Positions 38,670 to 49,718 of a DNA stretch of 64,000 nt are shown here, in pieces. The stretch's first letter is position 1. Every line of letters starts with the position of its first letter. This stretch comes from Phymorhynchus buccinoides (lineage: Eukaryota; Mollusca; Gastropoda; Neogastropoda; Raphitomidae), in NCBI GenBank assembly GCA_017654935.2, contig CM065698.1, positions 44,096,661 through 44,160,660 of the forward strand, written 5' to 3'. The notes under the pieces are model-generated. The model made no database searches, was not told the DNA's origin, and saw only the letters and a list, made by a program, of their open reading frames with translations. The position numbers and the translations under genes are program-made.

Positions 38670-38834
38670 GTAAGGGCCAGCCACACGTCCACCGCTAAAA
38701 TCGCACGACTGTACGATACGATTTGATCACGTGGCATCAAAGAACGAATGTGCGTGATTGGCGCACCGAGACCACGTGATCGAATCGTCTCGTACAGTCG
38801 TGTGATATGTAGTTGACGTGTGGCAGGCCCTTTA
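38670..38834. mobile_element. Inverted-repeat MITE with GGGCCAGCCACACGTC ends
   Basis: GGGCCAGCCACACGTC at the left and GACGTGTGGCAGGCCC at the right. The inner arms ACGACTGTACGATACGAT and TCGTCTCGTACAGTCGT also pair. A related partial copy with GGGCCTGCTACACATC is at 61263. Confidence 0.75.
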
Positions 38835-38958
38835 GAGCTGCAGTCTTTGGGATTAACTGGCCCCAGGGGCCATTTTACTCCTGCACCTGTCCTTATTATG
38901 TCGTGGCCCTGTATAGTAGTAGCTATGAGCGCGTCTTAGACAGTCAACACGGGTTGGT

Positions 38959-39175
38959 AGGGGAAGACGGGGTAAAAAGCGCATGGGCGGGTAAGAAGCC
39001 CACCCCAATTATCTCATGAAATGAAGCAAATTTCAGTCTCATTTTGCCCATGAGACGAGCGTTAATGTCTAGCATTCGTCTCATGGGCACATTTGACTGA
39101 AATTTCTTTATTTCATGAGATAATTGGGGTGGGCTTCTTACCCGCCCATGCGCTTTTTACCCCGTCTTCCCCTAG
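38959..39175. mobile_element. Palindromic MITE with TA flanks, copy 3
   Basis: Left edge TAGGGGAAGACGGGG, right edge CCCCGTCTTCCCCTA. The arms are almost perfect complements and nearly identical to copy 2, which lies 620 bp upstream. TA at both edges suggests mariner-type target duplication. Confidence 0.9.
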
Positions 39176-40050
39176 TAAGTAAATTAGACTAAAACTCCCC
39201 AAAACGATCGGCTGTTTAGACTAATTTACATGTGTGTTGCCATGGGGAAATAGAGATGTTTCGTGAATATGGTTAACGTGCGCACAGATTTATCTTGTGT
39301 GAGTGGCCTAATTACTGTGCTGCCATGAGGAAATAGAGATATTTTGTGATATATGTTAATGTGTACACAGACTTTTAGGATCAGCCTAGGATTATTGCCA
39401 TGAAACTAAAAGAACCAGACTTTGAGACCGAGAGTCGTGGACATGAGTGGGGTGTCTAAAGTACACCCTTTTATTGTGACTCACTGGCAATAACACTGGT
39501 TTATCTGTTCGCACTCAATGGTGTAATCTTAGCCATCCGTTCCGACCAAAAGAACTTGTTCACTCCGTTTGACACTGCATTTACGCCTAAACAGATTGCT
39601 TCACACATCCGGGGGCCGTTTCGCAAGGGCTAACGTTACGTAGCGTGAGCGCAAATCAGCACTAAAAAACGGTACTAAGAAAAACCTCTTTTGCCAACGT
39701 TTGTCGTAAACGTTTTGTGGCTGTGATCGAGGTAGCAAGCGACAAATTATTTGAAGAATCATGGGAAATATCAATACTTCCGGCTTCTTTTTTTTATATC
39801 TTGCGCGACGAGACTTGAACTTTAAAAATGGAAGACCAAAATAACAAGCTTGCCACAGCAAATATTCTTTAGTCTATCGTGAAAAAAAACACCCGCAAAT
39901 TAAACAAACGCAAGTGTTTTTGAGTGCTCTTTCTTAATTTTCATCATGTTAGATGGGATAATAATGTGCAAATTTAATTTTCTGCACACAAATAGTCGTG
40001 GGTGAAATCGAAAACTTTGTACAAACTGACAGAGAGGTATGATTTATCTC
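39176..40050. other. Non-coding; half of an inverted-repeat family near 39610-39690
   Basis: GGCCGTTTCGCAAGGGCTAA, ACGTAGCGTGAGCGCAAATC and AACGGTACTAAGAAAAACC match (in inverse) the right end of the element at 45903-46203. A local direct repeat (CATGGGGAAATAGAGAT / CATGAGGAAATAGAGAT) is near 39241 and 39324. No exon was found. Confidence 0.5.
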
Positions 40051-40052
40051 CA

Positions 40053-40378
40053 ACGAAACTACGATACTACGATTTCATTAGATTCATGATGACTGTAGTA
40101 TTTCATCAGAATTGTGTCTCACAGACATACTGAGAAACGTCTGTATTTCTGCATTCGCCAGGTTCGTGTGAACGAAACTACGATAGTAGGATTTCATGAT
40201 TCATGTTGACTGTAGTATTTCATCAGAAGTGTCTCACAGACATAGAAACGTCTGTATTTCTGTATTATATATTTCGCCAGGTTCGTGTGAACGAAACTAC
40301 GGTAGTAGGATTTCATTAGATTCATTTTGACTGTAGTATTTTATCCGAATCGTGTCTCACAGACCTCGTCACCGTTGG
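40053..40378. repeat. Tandem repeat of about 120-bp units, 2.5 copies
   Basis: The unit includes AACGAAACTACGATA, TAGTAGGATTTCAT, TTGACTGTAGTATTTCATC, GTGTCTCACAGACATA and GAAACGTCTGTATTTCTG, repeated from 40053, 40170 and 40290. Copies differ by small indels. Confidence 0.85.
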
Positions 40379-41460
40379 ATTAGTCGTACGACTGAAATTG
40401 GACGTGTGGATGTCGGTCCTCAATAAAGGCTACTATGACTGTCTTGGCAAACTGGTGCGACAAGTTTTGTGATGGTTTTTGTTTGTGGCACAAGCCACAA
40501 ACCTATAACTCACTTTGTCGGTCTGTCGGTGTTGGTCTGTCGGTCGGTCGGTCCAAAATTGTCGCACATATTGTAAAAGAGAACAAAATACTTGGGCATA
40601 AAGTAACATTTCAGTTGTAACTTTAACGAAACTTGGCAGACGGAATGGTACCCCATGTCCTGACGTTGACGCACCCGTTATAACAGTTTCACCAAACGGC
40701 AAGCCATGTGAACGTACTCCCAGTTGATATGATTTGTTGAAAGATGTCAAAGTTATAGAGCCACCAGTCATAAGTTCCTGATCATTCAATGATGAGGCTC
40801 ATGATGTCAGTTCATGAAAACGGCAAGCCATGTGGACTTAATTCCAGAGAAATCGATATTTTTTAAATTGATAAATACGTTCCAGTCGCCATAATCTAAA
40901 TCACTGGAATTGTTATAAAGAAAACTGGCTGCCGAGAAATGTCTCCCTGATGTCTGTAATGTTATTTAACTCATATGACAAACCATATTTTCATCAACAT
41001 ATTTCCACTGACTTCGAGTTTTGGTTTGGTATTGTTGGTGAACTGAGGGATGTTAGTATGGCTTGTTCTCCCCCTCCCCCATCCCCCATACTTCCACCAA
41101 CATTATTTCCACTGGCTTCGAGTTTTGTATCAATTTTGTTCATGAACTGGGGAGACGCTTATATACTATTGCCATCTTGTTCTCTTTGACACGCAACCGG
41201 GTTTTTTTCAGCCCCGCTAATTTCCTCTGTGTTGTATAATTATCCTCTCCCCATTATTCTTTGGTAATTATCACCGTAATTTGAACCGTCTTATCCCTGC
41301 CTGTGCTTGTTCGATCAGCCCCTCTATGATTACTCCCTTAGGCCTACTTGTTCATAAAGAGCCTCAGGGTGCAATTGCCCTATTTCATCTGTGCTTAGGT
41401 ATAATATACAAAAAAATATATAAAAAAATAAAGCCTGAAGTCTGTGTGAAGGGGTGATAT
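40379..41460. other. No gene seen
   Basis: Contains (GGTCGGTC)-like words at 40520-40552, a phrase repeated near 40693 and 40818 (CGGCAAGCCATGTG) and a phrase repeated near 41000 and 41108 (ATTTCCACTG/ACTGGCTTCGAGTTTT). These are local duplications, not exons. Confidence 0.5.
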
Positions 41461-41462
41461 AA

Positions 41463-41600
41463 GCTTAATCGGGACTTTCCTGGTATTGCAATACTACCTC
41501 CAGCCGGATCGTCCCACTGTCTTTATAAGCTATTATAAGTCATAAGTCATAAGTTTCTTTATTGTCCATTGGCATTGTACAACGCACATGGAAACTTGTC
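41463..41600 (-). mobile_element. Repeat fragment plus LINE-like tail
   Basis: 41463-41530 is an inverse fragment of the TCCCGAATTTTT repeat (CGGGACTTTCCTGGTATTG). Next to it, ATAAGTCATAAGTCATAAGT followed by TTCTTTATTGTCCATTGG looks like the (ACTTATG)n tail of a minus-strand RTE-like LINE. Confidence 0.45.
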
Positions 41601-41981
41601 TTCCACCGTGTAAAATAAAAATATTAAATAAAAATATGAAACATAAATTTACATTAACAAATATGCAACTCTCACACCACACCCAATCATTCATCCGCTC
41701 TCCGCTATCTTGCTCACTCATCATGCAACCCACCACCACTTCCGCCTTCATCTTTAACCCTTTATTTTATTTTTTCCTTCCTTTCCTCCTTTTTTCCTTG
41801 TTCCTTTTCTCCGCCTCCCCCCCTTTCCCTTTTTTCCTACCCCTCCCCCCCTTTTTATTAAAAAAAAAATGTTAGGTAGGCTTTTTTTTATTTTTTATTA
41901 TTGTCCCACGTGTGCATGTTCCAGACAGAAGGACGCTTAAACGGACTTCACACACTGTGAGAAAAGTGTTCTAGTATGTCG

Positions 41982-42222
41982 CAGGGACGGACCTAAGTTT
42001 TTAAGGGGTGGGGGCTAATTCATCGAAGGTGCAAAGCACCAAGACCCCTAGGGGGGTCCGGGGGCATGCTCCCCCTGAAAATGTTTAAATTGAAGAAGCA
42101 AAGTAGTGCAATCTGGGCATGAAATAAAGGACTAATGAGGACACAAAGGAAAAAGGGTGGGGGCTGCAGCCCCCTAACCCCCCCCCCCCCCCTTTCCCCC
42201 CGTACATATGGGTCCGGCCCTG
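41982..42222. mobile_element. MITE with CAGGGACGGACC ends
   Basis: CAGGGACGGACC at the left and GGGTCCGGCCCTG at the right. The inner GGGGTGGGGGCTAATT pairs loosely with the G/C-rich right side. CAGGG termini suggest hAT, although no clear 8-bp duplication is visible. A C run at 42178-42192 may be mis-sized. Confidence 0.65.
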
Positions 42223-42780
42223 GTGTGCATGCGTAGGTGATACAAGTCCCACATACCGCTCGCTATTCCCACAATTCTGATGTAAATTTGAATGGAAAAA
42301 AATGCAATAGGTACCACATACTATTGGCACCACATACCTTTGTTCCCACAAAATTATAGTCCCACATTTTGCATAGCGGTATGTGGGTCTGATGGTGTGT
42401 GGTACCAATGGTGCGTGTGAATATTGGTATAAATGGTAACGACACTATTATGCTTTCGTGTTGCATTGCAGAGGCTCAAGCATGAAATCAAAGACTCTAA
42501 AACGGTAAGATGGACTACTTAAGAGTTACGGCGAGCCGGGCTGATAGAGTTATCGTTAGTGGGGTAGTTAAACCATTCACAGTGGCGGCTATCCAAAGAC
42601 TCAGACTGGAATTTGAACGGAGAATTCAACTGGCCTATTGACGTGAAAATGTGTCACGTTTAAAAGGGACATAACCAGTGTTTCTGTCCTCACTACTCAT
42701 ATAGGGAAAAGGGACCGGATGTTAGTCTTTTTGATGAAATTAAAACCTCAACTGTCATTGTACCTGAACAGCACGTGAAT
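42223..42780. other. Non-coding with a short inverted repeat
   Basis: GTCCCACATACCGCT (42247) pairs with AGCGGTATGTGGGT (42375), bracketing several CCACATAC words. This may be a small TIR element. Nothing coding is recognised. Confidence 0.45.
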
Positions 42781-42917
42781 TGAATCAGGTTCACGCTCGG
42801 GTTCCTCAGGACACAAAGTGCAAAGAACCGAAAACACTACTTTGCAATGTAAGCAATATAGCGCTTTCCTTCTTTTCTTTTAAGCCACATGGTCTTTGTC
42901 ACTGGTTCTTTGGCGGA

Positions 42918-43128
42918 GAGAGAGATAGGTGGGGTGAGAGGAAGTGTGTGAGAGAGAGAGAGAGAGAGAGAGGAGGGGTGGGTGGGTGGGTGAGAAGAGC
43001 CGGGGAGAGAGAGAGGGGGGGGTGGGGGGGGTGGGGGGTGACAAGTCATGCACACGTGAAACGATGATTCTTGGTGTGTAAATCATCTGAATGTTTATTT
43101 GATATGAACAAGTAGTCTTCTTTACATG

Positions 43129-43225
<97 letters not shown>
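42918..43225. repeat. GA/GGGT simple repeats
   Basis: (GA)n at 42948-42972, G/T-rich 42973-43040, then (GA)n at 43132-43224. Open frames are artefacts. Confidence 0.9.
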
Positions 43226-43227
<2 letters not shown>

Positions 43228-43534
43228 GACTAACTTCAAAAACATTTTTGTTATGACAATGGCCTAATGATAAGCCTTCATGTCAAGTAGTTATTACTCG
43301 TATTACATTGCCAAAGATAGTTCATTCTATAGTCTTCAGTTGACAGTGCAAAAAAAAAAGGACGCTGCTTTTTTTTCGCACTATCAAAGAGCGCTAAGAC
43401 GCTAGATCACCAGCTGCGCGGCAATATTTTCGGCTGCAGTGCTTCACCTCGTAGCTGGTGACGAACCTTTTTTTTCGAGGAATTTAGAAGGACTTCAAAG
43501 ATATCGTGATGATAAGTCTCGTACTATCTCAATG

Positions 43535-43770
43535 TGAATACAGGCCCAGGTGCTCGGCAGCACTTTCGATGCCAGTGATCTTGACCTTTGACCTATGACC
43601 ATTTTCGGCTCCAGTGACCTTGACCTTTGACCTACGACATTCATTTTCGAACATAGCCTAGATATCCTTAGTACATATCCACATGCAAAGTTTGAGCCTC
43701 CTAGGTCCCTCCGTTCAAATGTTATCGTGCCAGGTGCTCGGCAGCACTTTCGACTCCAGTGACCAAAACA
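43535..43770 (+). repeat. Diverged tandem repeat unit with DR1-type half-sites, upstream of MRPS22
   Basis: Same family as 10855-11395: CAGGTGCTCGGCAGCACTTT, TTGACCTTTGACCTATGACC (43581-43600), CAGTGACCTTGACCTTTGAC (43612-43631), TAGGTCCCTCCGTTCAAATG. It contains two overlapping TGACCTTTGACCT sites, the reverse complement of AGGTCAAAGGTCA (a DR1 element), and TGACCTTGA, an ERR/SF1-type extended half-site. It lies about 420-510 bp before the MRPS22 start codon. Being a dispersed repeat, it need not be a regulatory site. Confidence 0.7.
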
Positions 43771-44047
43771 GGGGGAATAAGTTGTGTTCATTTCATGAAT
43801 CGTGTACATGTAACTAAGAATAGTTATTCCCCTTTATTTTCCGAAGATTACTTTTTTCATATTTTACGTGGCGTGGATGGTGGGAAGGGAAACAATAATT
43901 TTCTTTCTGTTTTTCTCTTCTGGATCTGGATCTGGATCTGTACGTCGAAGGAGCCTATGAAGGCTATAAACTCGACTTCTTTCTTTTTTTTTTGCTTCTT
44001 TTTTTTCTTCTATTTTCTCCGGAGACATCCGGTTTGGTTATGAAAAA

Positions 44048-44060
44048 AACATGGCGGCCC
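44048..44060 (+). promoter_or_regulatory. YY1-like motif over the MRPS22 start codon
   Basis: AACATGGCGGCCC closely resembles the AAnATGGCGGC consensus of YY1, which in animals often overlaps the start codon of housekeeping and mitochondrial-ribosome genes. It is seen in sequence; function is inferred. No TATA box is evident nearby. Confidence 0.35.
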
Positions 44061-44162
44061 CCACTAATGTAACCTGTTTTGCCCTTCGAAGTCTGCTACG
44101 GGGTGGCCGTGGCGGCTTCCATATACTCAGGCCTTGCTCTTTCTGCACATCGTCATCAATCT
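44051..44162 (+). CDS. MRPS22: MRPS22 exon 1 (presequence)
   Basis: ATG in the context AACATGGCGG, 37 codons plus one base, donor ATCT|GTGAGT (a full consensus). The peptide [16 protein letters not shown] then [11 protein letters not shown] has four Arg and no Asp or Glu, as in mitochondrial targeting signals. The phase-1 end (T) completes TCC with the first two bases of exon 2. This assignment rests on phase, targeting character and position, because presequences are not conserved. Confidence 0.8.
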
Positions 44163-47100
44163 GTGAGTCAACTGCCAGACTTTTTAATCTGATGGACGAC
44201 TGAGTAAAAGACATGTCGTTCACTCATCAGTTAATACTGACCCAGTAAACTGTAAAGCTCTTCTCGTCAATCAGCCACCTTCATCTGGGGCGAGTTTCTC
44301 TAGGTCAGGTAGTTAGGACATTAGGCCTCGCGGCCTCTTCACTGTCTTGTCATTTTTGTTTGAACTTTTGCACAGCTGAGAGGTTTTTATATTTTGTTTT
44401 CGCCAAATAATTTTTTGTTGTCACGGAGGAATTTATGTCACACGTAAGCACTAAACTAATAATTTTTTTATTAGAAAAAAATTATTTTCTAATTAATAGA
44501 GTAATAAAGTTTTGGAATACTCTTCCTGCACATATTAAATGAGCACAGAATCTAACACAATTCAAAAACCTCCTTGGTGGATACACCAACATATCAAAAC
44601 TACAATATGACTCTATATGAGCATGACTAAAAGGCAGATTTGCCGAAAACAAAATACAAAAACCTCTCAGCTGTGCAAAAGTTCAAACAAAAATGACAGG
44701 ACAGTGAAGAGGCCGCAAGGCCTAATGTCCTAACTACCTGACCTGACCTGACTAAGCAAGTAGTAACACACAAACCATAGTTCATTTTCATATCAATTCG
44801 ATTGAAGCAATAATTTGGATGCAAATATTCACAGCTTGACATAAAACTTGTTTATTTTGATCTACTCTTCTGCTAGTGGGTGCCAAAATTATGTTGTAGG
44901 GTAAGAGACCCCCTGTGACGGGAGATCTTGTGTTGTCACATGTCTGACATGACATGTCTGATATGTCACAAGTAACTCATGAGTTACGATTTTAAGTTGA
45001 AATTAGGCACATTACAAAGTTTACTTCACAACACTTTGGCTGTTTCAGTGATACTGAAGCAATATTTCTTGAAAAAGTACTTTCTTTTTTGTTGGTTTAT
45101 GAGACTAATCATGACTTCAATCACATGTTACTTGTTACCTGTGACAACACTTCAATTTGTCATCACATGGATTTGTGTAGCAAGTAACATAAATAAAGTT
45201 CTACTCTCTTATTGATTTGGCTTGAATTTTTTTTATCATTACTTTACAATATGCAAATGGAATGTTTCTTTGAAGAAATAAACATTTGTTTGCTGTTTCT
45301 GAGATTTTCTTTTATGGTAGGCAATTGTGTGCCAGTGAGGCGACGAAATATGTGTAGGTGAGGATGCAAAATTAAGCATAACACATGTGTTATTAGTGAC
45401 TATTATTATTATTACTAAAGTGTCAAAAACAATTATACCAGATTATTCTAGCAATGTGACTTTATTTATTTCTGCTTTATGAACATGACCTTTGCTATGC
45501 TCTTCACACAGCATAGTACTTTATGTTGTCACATGTCACAAGTAACATGTCCTGAAGCCAATTTAAAATCGCGATAAATCATAGTCTAAGCTCATTTAGC
45601 CTTAAATTCACACAAACTCATTTTATTGGAGTTGAAAAGAAACAGAAAAGGTCAAAAGAATTGCTGACAATGACATTTTTTATTTTTCACTTGCTTGGAA
45701 AGCACCTTTTGACATTGCCTCATGTGTTTATCAGATCCCCACAAATTCTTCTATGTTTCAGATATGGTAATTTCAACTTCCTTAGTCTGTGTTCGTAATC
45801 AAGAACAGTGACTAACGCCTTTAATCAATTTTGTTGCTCGTCTTTGGACCCTTTCTAATGCTGCCGATTGCCTTTTTAAAAACGGACTCCAGACTCTAGA
45901 TAACGGTCGCCGCGCGAATAACGCTCACGGCAAACGGGGCCTAAGAAACACTTTAGAAAGCGTTTGCGGAAGAATATTACAAGCTCTTGTCTGATTGGTC
46001 AAAAAATTTTTTATTTTAAGCAAACTGTAATGGACCAATCAACAACAAGAACCGTATTCACCCCCTACTAGTTCCGGATAGTTCGCCGCTTGTCACCTTT
46101 CGACTGAGAGCAAAACGATCAGCAAACGAAGTGTGTTTCTTAGACCGTTTTTGCCGATTTGAGCGAGCGTGACGAAACGTTAGCCCTTGTGAAACTCGCC
46201 CCAGGTTGAAGATTATGCCGATATTGAAAAAAAGAAACCGAAGGTCACGCGCAGCGCCAGGTCACCAAAGAAGTTAGAAGAAAAGAAAAGAAATGAACTG
46301 AATCTTAATAAATGATACATATGCGGGGGTGGGTGGGGGGGCGGTATTGAATACAAAGATATGCAGACTCCCTAGTCTGATATGCCCAGCATTGGTGGAG
46401 CTGCCGGACAGGCACAATGCTCTTCATTCAGCCTCCAGCAAGCTGGGGACCTAGTCTGGCCCCAACTGAAAAAACAAAACAAAACGGGTGGTAGTGGACA
46501 TTTATGGAAGAACAGAAAGGGAGGGGGAGGAAGACAGGGGGGGGGGGGGGGATGGCATGAAGGTTGTAGGATTAGAGCAATTAGGATTAGAGCAAGGAGC
46601 CAAGCCTAGACCTGAAAAGGTCCAGCGTCTCAGCTTCCACTGTGTCTTGGGACAGGGCGTTCCACTCTGGTATTGTTCGAGGGAAGAATGACAGCTGTCT
46701 GTACTGAGTACGACATGATGGGATGTTGTACGCCTTCGTGTTGGATTTTCTGGTGCCCCTTCTTGTGCCTATTGGAGTTGGCAAGTAGGCTGAGTTGATT
46801 TCAACCAGGCCTAGTTGGTGTTTGTACAGCATCTCCAGCCTTCTGTGTTTCCTTCTCTCTTCTAACGTCAGCTAGGGAGGTGCACACTCAGTAGTCCAGG
46901 TATGAAGGGGAAAAAATTCAGTGAAAAGTTTTTGGGTCACATCTTAGACTAGAGAAGTTAGAGGGAGTCTTAATCAGGCATGGGAATTGTCCGCGAATTC
47001 GCGGATTTACGGAAATCTTTTTTGAAATTGTTACTAAATACTTCAATTGGGGGGCTTTTCAGAGTTTTTTGTCTCTGACAATTCCCATCCTGCTTAATAG

Positions 47101-49520
47101 GGAGGTACCATTGTACTACTGTTGTGGTCATCATTATCATCATTATCATCAAAAAAAGGTAGAAAGAGAAAAGAGATTCATAAACTACTCAATCTCTTGC
47201 TTCTGACCATTTCTGTATTGTTTGTGAACTATGTTTGTCTGTCCCGTCTGACACCCCATCGTACAGACAGTCTCGTAATGTACGCGGCATGGATAGATCA
47301 GCATTTCAAGCAGAGTTGCGCGCGACTATCTGCCCTGAATCATGCCCCACGGTCAACAACCTTAACAGCGCTCTCACTCGCGTTATCGACACACACGCGC
47401 CGTTACGTCACCGCCAAGAGCGTGCCGATAGACTGGAGCCGTGGTACCCTTTAGTTAGCACTGAACTGAACTCGGCGAAGTCAGAAAAGCGTGTAGCTGA
47501 AAGAGCATGGCTTAAGACCCCCCTTACCGTTACAAAACAAATCTTCAACGCTGCGAAACGAAAAATAGCGAACATAGTGTTGACAGCAAGATCCTCCTTT
47601 TACACTGACCAAATAAACAATGCAGTGACCTCTAGTCGGCTGTTTTCTATCTGCAGCAAACTACTGGGGCGTGAAAAAAGCACCCCTCTCCCTACCACCC
47701 ACCCTGTCAGTGACCTTCCTGATGTCTTTAACGACTACTTTGTTCAGAAAATCCAGCTGATCAGAAACGAACTTGATCAGGCTTCTTCCACACCTAGGCC
47801 TACCACCCTGTTAGACCAAATAGGAACAACATCCACGTTCTTGGAATTTCAGCCAGTTACTGCCTTTGAATTGAAGAAGATCATTCTAAAAGCTAAACCC
47901 ACTTCCTGTCCTCTTGACCCTATACCGACGCCACTTTTCATAGAGTATCTTGATGAACTACTCCCTACTCTCACCCATATTGTCAACAACTCTCTGACAT
48001 CTGGCTCCTTTCCATCTGTGTTCAAAACTGCCATTGTCAAACCACTTCTAAAGAAATCATCCCTTGACCCAAACACTCTCAAGAACTATAGGCCTATATC
48101 CAACCTCTCTTTCATATCAAAAATCATCGAGAAATTAGTTCTTCATCAACTCCTAGGCTATCTCAATGAACATCAACTCATCAGTCGTTCACAATCAGCA
48201 TACAGGCCATTTCACAGCACTGAAACGGCACTGTTGAAAGTAACTAATGACATTCTCTTAGCTCTTGACTCTGGTGACGCATCTATATTAACTCTTTTGG
48301 ATCTTTCAGCTGCTTTTGATACTATTGACCACCATATACTCCTTAAGAGGCTTCAAATCACCTATGGAATATCAAGCACTGCTCTGTCATGGTTCTCGTC
48401 TTACCTTTCTGGTCGAACTCAGTCTGTCTCCATCAATGACTCATCTTCTGCAATGGTTGGCCTCACATGTGGGGTTCCTCAAGGCTCAGTACTTGGACCA
48501 GTCCTCTTCATCATGTACACTAAACCCCTGTCCGAGTTGATCACTTCTCATTCAGTTGATTCTCAGTCTTTTGCTGATGATACACAACTCCACAAGCCTG
48601 TATCCCCATCTACCATTCTTCCTTCTATATCTTCACTTGAATTCTGCATTCGCAACATCAAATCATGGATGCTACAAAACAAACTGAAGCTGAATGACGA
48701 CAAAACGGAGGCCTTGTTCATCCACTCTCCATCTAGAAAACTTTCGTACCCAAAGCCTGATTCCATCTCTGTCTGTGACACTCAAATACCTTTTTCTCCT
48801 TCTGCTAGAAATCTTGGCTTCCACATCTCTCAAGATATGAGTGTTGACTCACAAGTTCAAACTATCTGTCGGTCAGCATACTGTGAGCTGCGTCGCATTG
48901 GTACGATTCGCCATCTCCTGTCTATAGATACTACTAAAATACTAGTCTGCGCTTTTGTTCTCTCTAAACTAGATTATTGTAATTCACTCTTGTATGGCTG
49001 CCCCCAACACCTCATTGACAAGCTTCAAAAAGTCCAGAACTCTGCTGCCAGACTTGTCCTCAAGGTCTCTAAGTATCATCATGTTCAACCACTCCTGATA
49101 TCCCTTCATTGGCTTTCCATCAAAGCACGTATTGACTACAAAATTTCCACTCTATGTCATTCTTATTTCTCTGGAAATGCCCCTAGCTACATTTCTGACA
49201 TGCTTTCTGTCTATACTCCATCAAGGCAATTGCGGTCATCTTCAGATTCCAAAATTCTCTGTGTTCCTAGTACACGAACAAAAATGTTTGGTGAGCGCTC
49301 CTTTTCCTTTTCGGCCCCATCAGTTTGGAACTCCTTACCACGCGAAATCCGCCATATCCAGTCCTTGCAATGTTTCAAATCAGCTCTCAAGACCCACCTG
49401 TTCAAGCTACATCACAACCTTTAGGCCACATTACTTCTGGACTCTATTCTCACACACACACTCCCCTCCCCCCATATTAGTTTCACTGTGTGTTGACTGC
49501 AATGTGTACGTCAGCTTTGT

Positions 49521-49568
<48 letters not shown>

Positions 49569-49653
49569 TGTGTGTGTGTGTGTTGATGCTTTGTTCAACT
49601 GATTGTATTTTGAATTGTGTTTTTTGGGTGGGGTGAGTGGTGGTGATGCTAAC

Positions 49654-49718
<65 letters not shown>

